From assembly GCF_964355755.1 (NCBI RefSeq), contig NC_092672.1, positions 31,120,501 through 31,184,500 of the forward strand: a DNA stretch of 64,000 bases, written 5' to 3'. Shown here piece by piece: positions 1 to 25,500 of this stretch. Every line of letters starts with the position of its first letter. Position 1 is the stretch's first letter. This stretch comes from Antedon mediterranea (Eukaryota; Echinodermata; Crinoidea; Comatulida; Antedonidae). Both the position numbers and the translations under genes were made by a program. A model generated the notes under the pieces. It saw nothing but the letters and a program-made list of their open reading frames with translations, ran no database searches and was not told where the DNA came from.

Positions 1-1300
1 CCATCGAATATAGTCAATTGAATTGCGTGTACGAAAATATGTAGCGTTTTGTTGTGAGAGGTCCGTAAAGCCACACTCTAGATCTACTAGTAACCCCCTT
101 AGTAATCCACCTTATAGGTCAATCTATAATATCACATGGGGGTTACGAGTAGAGTCACAAAAACTTATGATGCAGCCGTATTTTGAAAATATGGAGATAA
201 TGCAATAATGTTGATCTCGGGAATAGGGAAAAATTGAGTGTTTTTGAGTTTATAAAATAAAGTTAGAATTCAAACAAATTATTTATTCGTACTGTTTTAT
301 TATTTGGCTATAATTTGCTTACCGGAAAAGTTTAGGGTGAGTTACTATTGTCAGGTGCCTAATTCAAGATTAGTAAAAGTAACCCACTACTCTAATAGTA
401 ACCCCCCCCCCCCCTTCTAATAGTAACCCATCCTAAAAACAATCAAAGAATATTAACCCAGGGTTACAATTAGAAGACTTACGGTACCCATACGTAGTTC
501 AAGAATTTCAAAATTAAATTATAACCAAAAACTTACCGGATTAGCTACTGATTAAATTTACAAAATTACCTTTCTCGTCGATGATTAAAACGGCCTCAAA
601 TGATGAACGTCGGACCCCTTGGCCGCAGAACAGTCTAGTTTGTACGTTGAGCACGATTGCACCCGGCTTCTTCCCCACTTTTTCTAGACTGGATCCTCCC
701 CGTATCCTGGGCAACAAATTCCCCGATGGACCCTCGCTACTCTTGGTTATACTGGGTGTACTCGCTAGAATCTAACTTATTCTCAATATTTAGTCAACTA
801 TAACTAGAAATTAAAAACAATCTCAATGCAAGATTCAAACTTTAACTTCTGAATCGATCATCAAACACCACGCGAAAACACACTTTGCGCTTAATTATCC
901 ATCCAAATACAGTAGCCTAAATTAAATTTGAATTGCGGCGATTCCTCACTGCTTTGGAATACTTATGAATTAATTACATCATAATTTTTGTAAATGGTCG
1001 ACTCGTCGACTATGAACACACGAATGAGCAACAAGAATAGTGTGAATGTACCATTATGTAGGGTAATTAATATACGAAATGTGCGTATCCTAATAAAACA
1101 ACCTCCTTACAAAATGTCTCAAAACCTCGTTTATATCTGAGTTTTCTCTATTATTTAGACAAAATCAGATATATTTCACTCATTAGATCGTAGTTTTCTA
1201 GCTTTATTTTAATCTAACAAATTAATTTAGATTACAAATGGATCGTTCCAATGGAAAGTACCGTCGCAGTGTTTTTCTCCAATTTTATCTTACTGATGGT
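1..1300 (+). repeat. diverged duplicate of about 2880-3800, no gene seen
   Basis: Blocks in common, in part: TTTGTTGTGAGAGGT, TTTACAAAATTACC..TTCTCGTCG, TCGATGATTAAAACG, ATTCCCCGATGGAC, TAGAATCTAACTTATTCTCA, TACGAAATGTGCGTATC and TCAGATATAT. A poly-C run lies at 400-413. No splice-consistent coding sequence was found. Confidence 0.6.
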
Positions 1301-1326
1301 ACGCTCGCTTCGCTCGCGTACCATCT
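1294..1326. other. short perfect hairpin
   Basis: GATGGTACGCTCGC and GCGTACCATC pair around a CGCTTCG-rich loop. This motif style is common at the centres of fold-back elements. Confidence 0.5.
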
Positions 1327-2879
1327 AGGTCGTGCCCACATGGTTCTCGAATACATAGTAATTTCAGCGTAAAAAAAACTGGCGATTTCAAATGTACGTA
1401 CCGCAGGACTATAAAACATTTATTTATGTATTTATGTAGTCAACCAAAATTAGCACCGTGCGAATTACTTCCAAAAGAAAAACTTCTCACAAAATGAGTC
1501 CAAATGTTTGATTTAGACTCATTTAAACAAACCCAATTTGTGTTTTGTATCTAACATTATTGAGGGTTGGGGGTTTTTTTTAATAGGCCTATAAATAATA
1601 TAACACTAAATAGAGTAAAACATTTCCGATTTAATAACTGTTAAAATTGTCACTGTCATAGTCGATTGAAATAGTAAAGTACATGTAACGATACATCACT
1701 ACGACGTTTATATTTTTTTGTAATTATTAATTAATACAAACGTTGAGAAGCAACTGTCAGTAATAAAGTATTATTATTATTATGTGTTTATAATCTAAAA
1801 GTAGGGGCTACCCACACTCACAGTGATAAAGTTTATTAGTATATTTGTTTATATTATAATAAACAGTACCAACACACACAGAAATATGCGATTCAAATAA
1901 TGGCTATCAAAAGTGGTTAATACCTATTTACATTAATTGTTTAGCTTTACAATACTACTGTATTTATGTTTATTCTCAAAGGGCCCATAAATTGACCTAC
2001 TTGTGTTAAATCATGGAGGTATGCAAGCATGGTTAAACCAAATAATTTGGAATGTTCCATTCATCGCAAATCAATACATTTGTATAAACGTATATTAAAT
2101 CTATCAAAATAGTATTTTTTAAAGAAAATCGGCCTGTCTTCAACATTATGATACTGTACTCGAGCTGTTCAACCGGTTTTCAGCTATTAAAAACAATTAT
2201 CGTAGGAGGAGATAGGAAAATGCGAAGTATCCTCGTATTATGATGTACAGGTATTTTTCATGAGGACATCCATTAGACAGTGTATACCACGATCGAAAAA
2301 CACCCTAATTGGGGCAAATCGTTGAACCTAAATTCGTTTTAATTGTCAATAACTAATTATCTAACTAAATCTAATTAGTAAACAGGGTTACATCAGGTGG
2401 TTAAAATCAGTACCGAGATTATAACCAACTTTATATACCATCGAGTAAACATTCTAGAAATAACGCGCGATTTACCGAATTTTGCCCTTACGTAAATTTA
2501 TATATAGATTTCTAAATTAATAGTGTTATGAAATGACTTATACTTGCCGCTGAAATAATCCATTTTGTAATCTATAGCCTATTTTAAAGATTTATTTTAA
2601 TTTGGTGATGGAAACAAAATATGCTTTCGATTTTTTAAGTGGGGGGTCTGTGGTGTATCCTTATTTTTAAATAGGAGATGGTGGCTTAGACACCAAACAT
2701 TTGAGATAAAGTCGACTACGACCCGAGTCGCTATTGTATTTTTGTGAGGGTTCCTAATGATCACTTTTGGTTGGATGGACCACCCTCGTAAAATATTGTT
2801 GAAATAAATTAATTATAGCAGCTTAGGTGTATTTTATGAAATTTCTAAATCTACGGTTGATCTCCTACTGTATGTGAAA
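1301..2879. other. no gene seen
   Basis: AT-rich sequence without splice-consistent open frames. A GTAATTATTAATTAATACAA-like run and scattered short repeats only. Confidence 0.5.
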
Positions 2880-3800
2880 TTCGCTACTGATTATATTTAC
2901 AAAATTACCCTTCTCGTCGTCGATGATTAAAACGCTAAAATGCTAAGTTCGTGTCTGGAGCACGAATTAGCCCGGCTTCATCCTCACTTTAGACTGGTCA
3001 CCTGGGCAAATATTCCCCGATGGACTCTCGCCACTCTTGGTTATACCGGGCTAGAATCTAACTTATTCTCAATATCTAGTCGAACTAACCAGAAATTTAA
3101 AAACAATCTCAATGATGACATAATAAATAAACTTACCGTGGCCTTAATAATAAAGACAATGTTCTGTAAGCTTTCACTTCAGTAAATTTCATTTAAATAA
3201 ACAACGCAACAGTAGGCATTGCCTTGCCAGTTGAAAATCTACACGGTACATTTTTTTTATTTACACAGAAAATTATGATTGCGTAAAATATTATGCATTA
3301 AAATAATATTTAGCCCGATTAGGCGGAATGTCCGCTTTAATGTTCGGCCTGCTTTGTTGTGAGAGGTATAAAGGCCTACCCATCGTTGTCCAAGAATCTC
3401 AAAATGGAATGATAAACAAAAACTTATCGTTATATAGGCCTTAATAAAAAAAAAATGTTCTATTTAGTAATAATTAGCTATCACTTCAAGTAAACTGCTA
3501 CACCAAAAAGCAAGCGCGGGTACAGCTCGAATGAAAGTTATTCAACGTCACGTCTCTCAATGGCCGGATGATGTACCATTATATTTTTAGGGTAACCAAT
3601 GTACGAAATGTGCGTATCTTATTAAGCCAAAGCCTACATACAAAATGTCTGAAACCATCGCAGCCTTGTTTATATTCGAGTTTTCTCTATATTTAGACAA
3701 ATCAGATATATCTCACTTATTAGATCGTAGTTTTATTATTATAATCAAACAATTTATATTACAAAATGGATCATTCCACTTACCCGGAAGAGAAATGACG
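2880..3800 (+). repeat. diverged duplicate of 1-1300
   Basis: See 1-1300. The best stretch is 2881-3110 against 541-830, then 3570-3780 against 1055-1245, in the same order. Confidence 0.6.
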
Positions 3801-4257
3801 TTAATTGTTAATGTTCTATTTATAACTCTACCAAAGATCGATATTATAACAACACTACTTTATTGATAAACCACAGAAACGGTAACAACGTTTTTTTCAT
3901 GGATTTTAAGTGGTGAAAAAAAATAAAAAATAAATAAACAACCAAACATATTACTGTACCACCACAAATCAAGACATTTACCTGAACAGGAGACTGCAAG
4001 AATATTCAACCAGATTCAACTAAGTCACTGTTCTTCAGTCTTTTGATTCACGAACATTAAAATCATTATAAGATGGTGCTTACTATTTTCACTCCGGAAA
4101 ATATAATTATTTTTAAAACAAAATTTGCAACCTGTCCCAGGTAGGTTTATCGAAATTCGATTCATGATTTCTGTTTTAAAATCAACTCATTTCAAATTCA
4201 GAGTTCATGAAAATTAATGGAAGAATGAAAGCCATACAGTTGCATCTCCGTTCTGAA

Positions 4258-4415
4258 GCCTTTTCTACACTATCAAACATTATGTGACAAACAAAAAATG
4301 GGATGTGCCTACATATGGACACGATGATGTCATATCACCATATTCAAGCATATCACTACCATATTTGGGCACATCAGTTTTTTTTTTTACTATTTTTATA
4401 GTATAGACAGAGCTT
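4258..4415. mobile_element. MITE, GTCTACACTATCAAAC family, diverged
   Basis: TTTCTACACTATCAAACATT at left and ATAGTATAGACAGAGCTT at right, with GACACGATGATGTCATATCA in the interior. Confidence 0.65.
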
Positions 4416-4715
4416 TACGTGCTGTGCACACATTCATTAACAAATTATAAAATATTTTTTCATTCATGTTTGTGAAAAAACAATAAATACTGTATTTCAA
4501 GAATTATTTTGTTCATTATTTTGAATTAATTTGTTAAAAAGTGTTATTGCTTGCTACACTGAAAATGTGTAGCAGAAATATTTCTGCATTGGTTAAAATA
4601 AAGGTGTCAGCTGTATAGGTGTCAGCTTTACAGATGTCATATTTACAGGTGTCATTTCAATGCTAGATACATTATTTGAAAATAAGTGTTGCAGACTTCA
4701 ACAGAGTTTGGATTT

Positions 4716-17722
<13,007 letters not shown>

Positions 17723-18116
17723 CTTGGTTATTAGGTACTTAAGCCATAGTATATTATCTATTATCTTACAAATAAAACAGGCTTAGGTTTGACTATCCTG
17801 CTGCTACCGACATTTTATCAAAAGCTTTGTATCGCTTTGACAACAACAACATGCACACGTACATATATTTGCAAAGTGATAATTATAATATGCTGCCCCC
17901 TCTCGGTTAAAATAATTTTTGGATCGACGGAAAAGAATCGATCGTGTTTATTATTTTCTACCTTTGGCGATCAACCTCTCCTACTCCTCTCTCCTCCCTT
18001 CAAACAACAGCAACACGTAGGCCTAGGCCTAAAACCTAGTAAAGTGGGATTCTGTAGTAGGCCTGCCTAGCTGTTTTTTTAATTTAAAATATAAAATAAG
18101 GTAAGTCAAGATTTGG

Positions 18117-18942
18117 ATCAACTGCCGTTTTGGCTCCGGAGTTTTTTTTAGGGTTATTCCATTATTAAAGTGGGGGTGTGTGGTTATGAATATTGTGTGC
18201 AGGTACGTCAATAGAAATGACATTGAGAGCCCTCTTCTGTCAGTTGACTGGTTCCCGGTCTACCGCCTTGTAATTGACTTAATCATGATCGAATTCCAAC
18301 AACTTAAGAATATACAACATGTTTACATGATTATAATATAACAATGTAGATCTATCTAATAATGTTTTTATTTTTTTGCAGATAAAGGAGGATCATCAAT
18401 AAAATAAAATGATAAAAATTCCAGGCATTTAATATACGGTTTACTGATAAAATATAATGTACCAATGAAATAAACCTGGTGTTCTGAAACATATTTTAAT
18501 AACTTTTGCCGGCCTAGCGCCTTTGTGTAATCTATCTAAATAATTAAGTTAGTAGGCCTATAGTATTAACAAATAAAGGGTTAGGGTTATGTATAATAAA
18601 ATGATAGAAATGAGGCATTATCTAATAATGTTTTTATTGATTTCTTTTCCAGATTTTTATAGTTTTAAAATTCAAGTACCGTTTTTATAGCGTTATGTAT
18701 CCTGTAAATGCTAACCTAAAAACGTTATCTGAATGTTTCTTTTTACGTTTTAGAAATGTAATAAAATAACGGTTATTAGTGAACCTAAACATTAACCAAA
18801 CACTAATGATAGAAAACCACTATGTGATTGCTGGACTGCCACAATGGAACAATAGACCTAGGTATGTTAAACAAAGAAATCACATCAAAGCAGGGTGGAG
18901 ACGGAATTTTAAGACAAAGGCGTTCTATACAAATGCAAATCT
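18117..18942 (+). repeat. left arm of long inverted repeat
   Basis: This arm pairs with 21413-22236. Landmarks shared with the other arm are TTGGCTCCGGAG near the outer edge and GGTTATTAGTGAACC near the inner part. It carries a short ORF (18779-19030) that is also partly open in the other arm. Confidence 0.85.
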
Positions 18943-20861
18943 GGTGGTGGAATACAACATGATCAATGCTGACAGAAATTCACGTAAACTCTGCAGTAAA
19001 AAAAAATGTAGAAACATTATTTGCTATTAAATCACTATATAAAATGTTCAGCTTGTTTAATTAATATACTGTACAATAATAACCGTACTATGATTTTCTT
19101 GTTTAACCTGTTTTGAACGTCTCTTTTATCTACTACAAGTACAAGGAATAATTTCGCCAGTGTGGCATAGCAAAAAGCTATACAAAACAACCTTATTGCT
19201 ACACATTTCGAAAATTGTGTAGCAAAAAATACAATACAAAACTATGTTTCTCGACTAAATCAGTTTGATTAGCAATTTTGCTAAAATTTTGAAATGAAAT
19301 TTTTCACTGTACTACAGACTCCCACTTATAATTTTAATGCTAGTCGATATATGATTTCTATACTATACTTACTGTTTATTACAGCTCATACATAGTTGCT
19401 ATTCTCTTGAGGCTCAAGACGACCAAATAGACAGTTTGATATCCAAGTACAACTTGTAACTAGAATTTAATTCGTCACTTTGACGAATTATAGGTGATCA
19501 TTTTTATCATTTTATTGACATTCATATTTTTTAAACATGCACCTACGTTAACATACAATCGGAAAATGTTGATGTATGCCATCCTATTATACGCTTATAG
19601 TGCTGAGTTGTGCCTATTTATTATGCCATATACAATATGTACAGTATATACTGTACTGTGTATATCTATATACAGTGTAGCATAGGTGAAATTACGGGAC
19701 CCACATCATGTTCTAATTTTCTGGTATGATGACGTTGTCAAAATAAACTTGAAGATAACAATATCGAAAGATAATGAATTGAGTAATAAAATATAACAAT
19801 TGGAAGAAAATTTGGCACGTAGAAGGGCGGTGCGCGCTATTTAAAAATTGTATAACTTTTACGAAAGCGATGAAAAAAATACTTTTTAACTTCAACTGGC
19901 CATACGGTAACGTCACAACATCCGATAGGCTTAATTTTTATATGAATTAATATAAGCTTCGCTTGATGACGTTACATAAATGTCAAAATGTTAACATAGT
20001 TCACAAAATGTTATGTTTGCAAGTTTCAGAGAAAAGCGCACAAAAATCATACAGAAAGAAAGAAGAGAAATAAAAAGTTGATGTTGATGATGATTTCGTA
20101 CAATCACAAGAGGTTATCAGCAACTTCGTTGCGGATAACTAATAAAGATTTGATACAATAACAATAGGTGATCATTTTATTCTAAAAGATCACCTAATTA
20201 TGAATATTAAATTCCTGCTTCCAGACGACGTCACACTTGGGTTTAATCAGACCTTAAAAAACCTAGTATTCGATTTTCTTTACCAAAATGATTATATATT
20301 GTACCGTTACTACTGTATTATTCCAACATGTAATTGCTATTCTCTCTCTCTCTTTTATTTCTAGGCGTTTTTTAAAGATAAATCAGTCCTTAAAAACCTA
20401 GCTATTTTGGTTTGAAATAATCATAACCTATTGTACCGTTATGTTGATTTGTTAAACAGTACAGTACATAAAATTTCTTCAAATTCAATATTCAATTTGA
20501 ATGAAAAAGCTAAACGGTAGTGTTTCAAATTTTGAGTTTAAAAAAAAATGGTTGGGAAGAATAAATATTAATAAAATATATGTAATCAGGTTAAGAAACG
20601 AAAACCGCTGTAGCATAGTTTTACTTTTTTTTATCGCTGCACAAAGGTGTCTCATTGAAGCTTACAATATTACATAATAAAGCATATAACAATATCATGA
20701 CATGGAGCTATGTATACAAACTAAAATATGGCACATGTATATAAACCAAGATCAGTTGTCTTCAAATCACTCATTTTTCGAAAAACTTTCAACTATATTA
20801 TACAACTCCGATATTTTACTGCGTTCTCGATTTGATTTTACTGCGATTTAAACCAAGGACC

Positions 20862-21009
20862 ATGCTGCCGAAGATAGGACCACATTTGTTTAATGGATTT
20901 GATGACTACCTGAACTTTTTCCAACGAAGGGGTTTTTATCCAACTGCCAAGGATTGCTCGTACTGTAATGTACCAATGTACATGTCTACTCGTAACCGTA
21001 AGTGTTCTC
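20862..21009 (+). pseudogene. candidate Merlin-like transposase N-terminal exon
   Basis: From the ATG at 20862 the frame reads MLPKIGPHLFNGFDDYLNFF, then QRRGFYPTAKDCSYCNVPM. It runs to TRNR, with a possible donor (GTAAGTG) at 20999. A helix followed by a short zinc ribbon (CxxC then M) is the usual start of Merlin/IS1016-type transposases. No downstream DDE exon is visible before the right arm, so if correct this is a fossil. The match is by pattern only. Confidence 0.3.
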
Positions 21010-21412
21010 ATCATTAATTATCATAATTACATTTAAAAAGCGTAATTTAAATATTTATAACCTGTACCATTATACTTATGTCTTTATTATAACCTGCATT
21101 TTATGTGCAATTATTTAGTAATTTTATGTACCATTTATTCAGTTACTGTAATGTAAGTTAAGTAATTAATTAATTGTAAGTAAATAATGATGAAATTTAA
21201 TAAAAAATATTTATATTATTGAAATGAATTTCTAAATAAAAATACATTGTCAATTTAATTTTGTTGTTGTTATGTTTGGTTTATTTTTTGCTATCCTATG
21301 TATTATGATAATTTTGCTATTCTATCTATTAGAATATTTATATATAACAACATATCAAAATCTTTTAATAAAGAAACTAAACAAAATTTGTAAAAAGTAT
21401 ACATGAATGATT

Positions 21413-22236
21413 TGCATTTGTATAGAACGCTTTTGTCTTAAAATTCCGTCTCCACCCTGCTTTGAGACATGATTTCTTTGTTTAACATGCCTAGGTCTAT
21501 TGTTCCATTGTGGCAGTCCAGCAAACACATAGTGGTTTTCTAATGTTAGTGTTTGGTTAATGTTTAGGTTCACTAATAACCGTTATTTTATTACATTTCT
21601 ATAACGTAAAAAGAAACATTCAGATAACGTTTTTAGGTTAGCATTTACAGGATACATAACACTATAAAAACGGTACTTGAATTTTAAAACTATAGAAAAC
21701 TGGAAAAAAAATCAATAAAAACATTATTAGATAATGCCTCATTTCTATCATTTTATTATACATAACCCTAACCCTTTATTTGTTAATACTGTACTAACTT
21801 AATTATTTAGATAGATTTAGATACACAAAGGCGCTAGGCCGGCAAAAGTTATTAAAATATGTTTCAGAACACCAGGTTTATTTCATTGGTACATTATATT
21901 TTATCAGTAAACCGTATATTAAATGCTGGAATTTTTATCATTTTATTTTATTGATGATCCTCCTTTATCTGCAAAAAAATAAAAACATTATTAGATAGAT
22001 CTACATTGTTATATAATTATGTAAACATTTTGTATATTCTTAAGTTGTTGGAATTCGATCATGATTAAGTCAATTACAAGGCGGTAGACCGGGAACCAGT
22101 CAACTGACAGAAGAGGGCTCTCAATGTCATTTCTATTGACGTACCTGCACACAATATTCATAACCACACACCCCCACTTTAATAATGGAATAACCCTTAA
22201 AAAAAACTCCGGAGCCAAAACGGCAGTTGATCCCAA
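21413..22236 (-). repeat. right arm of long inverted repeat
   Basis: Reverse complement of 18117-18942. The outer edge lies about 340 bases upstream of the SDF4 start codon, so it may overlap SDF4 5' regulatory sequence. Confidence 0.85.
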
Positions 22237-22403
22237 GATTTTATATAGTCAAAAATTATCGATAAAAATATTGTTAGAAACAATGGTCCGGACAAGCAAG
22301 GCAAGGCCGGCCTACTAGAGAGGGCCTAGGCCCTAGTAGTGTAGTACTAGCCTAGTAGAAGTAGAGGCTAGGCCTAAACCTACTAGCCCAAGCTAGAGGC
22401 CTC

Positions 22404-22446
22404 AGTAATTATTTGTAAATGACACACCTCTCCCGGGGTCACAGTG
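22404..22446. repeat. fragment of the 54.9 kb MITE upstream of SDF4
   Basis: CAGTAATTATTTGTAAATGA followed by CACACCTCTCCCGGGGTC matches the right part of the 54911-55252 element with few changes. Confidence 0.6.
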
Positions 22447-22577
22447 CATTATTTGATTATATATGCATTACACCCAAAAACAAAACGCCTCCCCTAAAAT
22501 AAACGCCTTTCTCAAATAAATACGGTATTACTATTATGTTAATTTATTTTAATTTGTGTTTTGTTTTCCAGATTACA

Positions 22578-25500
22578 ATGCAATTAAAACAAGAATATTG
22601 TCTAGCTATACTTTCAACACTCCTTGTTATAGCAACGAGTAACCCAATAAAAAAACTTTTGAAAACAAAACAGAAGAATGTGGAGGAAGATCGGTTAGAG
22701 ATTGAACCACCGGAACACATAGAGGGCGTGCATATGAACCGCGATGGCACACTCAACAAGGAGTACCGCCAAGAGGTGTTTCTTGGTCCGGATCACGACC
22801 ATTTCGAGAAATCAGATGATGAAACAGCTAAGAAATTGTTAACCAAAGTGTTCCATGAGTAAGTAATGGAATACGATGTACATAGGGTACAGTACACAAT
22901 CAATCGTTAGAAACTACAAGGACACAGGTCTTTGCTGCATCCGTACCAGGTATTCAAAGGAAGGAAAAAATATATTTTAACAGGGTTTTTGACAGTAGGC
23001 CTACTGTACATGTATGGCATTCATTTTATAGCTTTAACCAAATTTGGGGAAAGATGGGCTTGAAGGGAGGGGGAGGGGTGGTTTGACATCCTCTCAGAAA
23101 AAATGCAATGTACCTATTTAATTATAATTGCCCATTAAGATTACCACAGTGTTAAATTCAGTAGTAAATATATTTGTAATTGTAATTAACAAATAAAAAT
23201 AAATAAGAGTAAAAAAAGGCCTCAAGACCAGAAAAATACAGTATTAACTAAGTACAATTAGCTCATTCCGTTTCTATAAGGCAGAAACATAAAAAGATCA
23301 TTCATAATGAGTGGTAGTATAAGGCTATTTCATGAATTAGCTACCCTACTCCAAAAACTATAAACACATTTATTCATTATTATTAATAGAATGAAGGAAC
23401 AGAAACAAACATACCACTTGCACTAGAGTATTTACAGTAGGCTTATGTAACCACATCCTAAAGCTCTGTCTGTCACATCATAAAGTTTTATAGTGTAGAC
23501 AGAGCTTAAGTGAATTGTAACATAACAATGCTTTTACCAAATAACCTCAGCTATTGTTAGGATTGTGTATATATATATGGCAATCCTTCAGAAGCAGATT
23601 CACACTCAATTTGATTTCCGTTTCAGGGTAGATAAAGATAATGATGGCACCCTGACAGAAACTGAATTAGCCAACTGGATCTTCTCAAGAACAGAAGAAC
23701 ATTATCAGAAAGCAATTGCAAAAAATAAAGACATTTTTCCCAAGGTACACCATTGATATCTTTCTTTGTAGTTCAGCGATGAGGTCAAAGGTTGGATGGC
23801 GAATTTGGTTAGTGACAAAGATATTGGGGAGATTAAAGGGTTTTACCAAGAGCATTGATTGTAGAGTAGGTTGAAATTAAACTTGGTGGCTCCTTTATTG
23901 TGTGAAATAAAAAGAAATTCGAATTGGGCAACCAAATTTATCATCTTCTTGAAGTACATAACTTTCACCTTCATTCAAAACAATTTGAGTTAATTTGTTT
24001 CTTATTTTGTCTAGGTTGATAAAGATGGCGATGGCATCATCCATTGGCCAGAGTATCGTCTCCAGTTTCTGACATCAAGAGGTTACACCAAAGACATTAT
24101 TGACAAACTAGAAGAGGCTGAAGGACCAGAAGACATCTTAAACGAACATGACGAAGGTAAAAGAAACTAATACATTTTCCAAATTGTATATATTCATTAT
24201 TTATGTTAAAGCTCAGGTACAGGCATGAATTTTAAATATAATATTTGGTTAATTGTACATAAATCAAATATTTGTAACAGAAATCAAGATGAAAAACCAT
24301 GAATTTCCCCTAATATGGTCAAATACAAAATTTGGCAAAATTCTGCCAAAAAAAACCAGGAAGACTTTTTTTCAGTAGTTAGGTAGTTAACATAATGTAC
24401 TAACATGTCTGGTGACTCCCTAGAAGGTGAAAAAAGATGGTGGATATACGGTGGATAATTTTTACTATAGCATGAAAATAAAATTCTGAAGTTGAATAAA
24501 AACACCAGAAATGTAAAATTCAAGTTATATTACCTATATTTAGTCATCTGATAACATTTTTTACCACACCGTTTATTTTTCATAGCTTTTTAAAATGCCT
24601 CTCTATTTTCAAAATTTGTGTACAAAAGAATAGAGATTTTACTGTGTAATTTGAACTATCCCCCCACTGATATGAAAGTGCTAATTTTCAAAAAGCTCCT
24701 GCAACACTGTTAAGGTTGTAGGATTGTGAGCCATATCGATAACAGTATTTGACGCAGATAAAAAATGTTCTATCTAGAACTATAATAACTTTATTGTAAT
24801 AAACTATACAAAGTACACATCTACACAGTAGGAATAAATATGGAAGAGTGATTCACATAGAAGAATGTTATCATCTTAAGGAGTGAGCAAAGCAATGATG
24901 GATTGCTTTGTGGTCTGGGGACAGTTCCGGTATATCATCTATTTCTTAGAACAGGAACTTTCACTTATCATCTATAGGTCAATGACCAGTAGGCTATTGG
25001 TAACATTTATTGTACAATGAGAGCACATTTTAACACTCCCACTTGTTCTCATTTTTCTTAATTTTACAGTAATACTAATAATATTAAAAATCAAATATAA
25101 TACAACATGCATATTCATCAAATTATAAAAGTATAAAAGTGTTTCTCTAATTTACCATATTAATTTTATAAAATGTATTACATTATTACATTGTACAGTG
25201 TGTGTATCACAACACATCATTGTCCAAAAATAAAATTCTTAAATTTACTTAACTTTAATTTTGTTGCTGGCTTAGTCATAATATCAGCAACCATTTCAGC
25301 TGTTGGACAGTAAACAACATTTATTTTACCATCATTTAATACATTTCGTATGAAGTGATATCGGATGTCAATGTGCTTGGACCTTTGTCGACTTACTGGG
25401 TTTTTAGTTAAGGCAATTGTGCCTTGATTATCTTCAAAAATTTGAATAGGCCCATATTGATATCCGCTAACAATTCCATCTAATAGTTGTATAAGGTACA

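Larger units (their letters stand above)
18117..22236. mobile_element. 4.1 kb inverted-repeat element between MORN1 and SDF4
   Basis: The left arm 18117-18942 and right arm 21413-22236 (about 825 bp each) are near-identical in inverted orientation, with only scattered substitutions and small indels by eye. The 2.47 kb spacer (18943-21412) is AT-rich. It contains a candidate transposase first exon at 20862-21009 and several small palindromes. Homology fades within a few bases outside the arms. I saw no clear target duplication. The form fits a fold-back DNA transposon or an inverted duplication. Confidence 0.75.

Noticed and set aside
18779-19030. ORF in the inverted-repeat left arm
   Set aside because: Partly open in both arms, but the right arm is frameshifted after the GLPQWNNRP stretch and no family is recognised.
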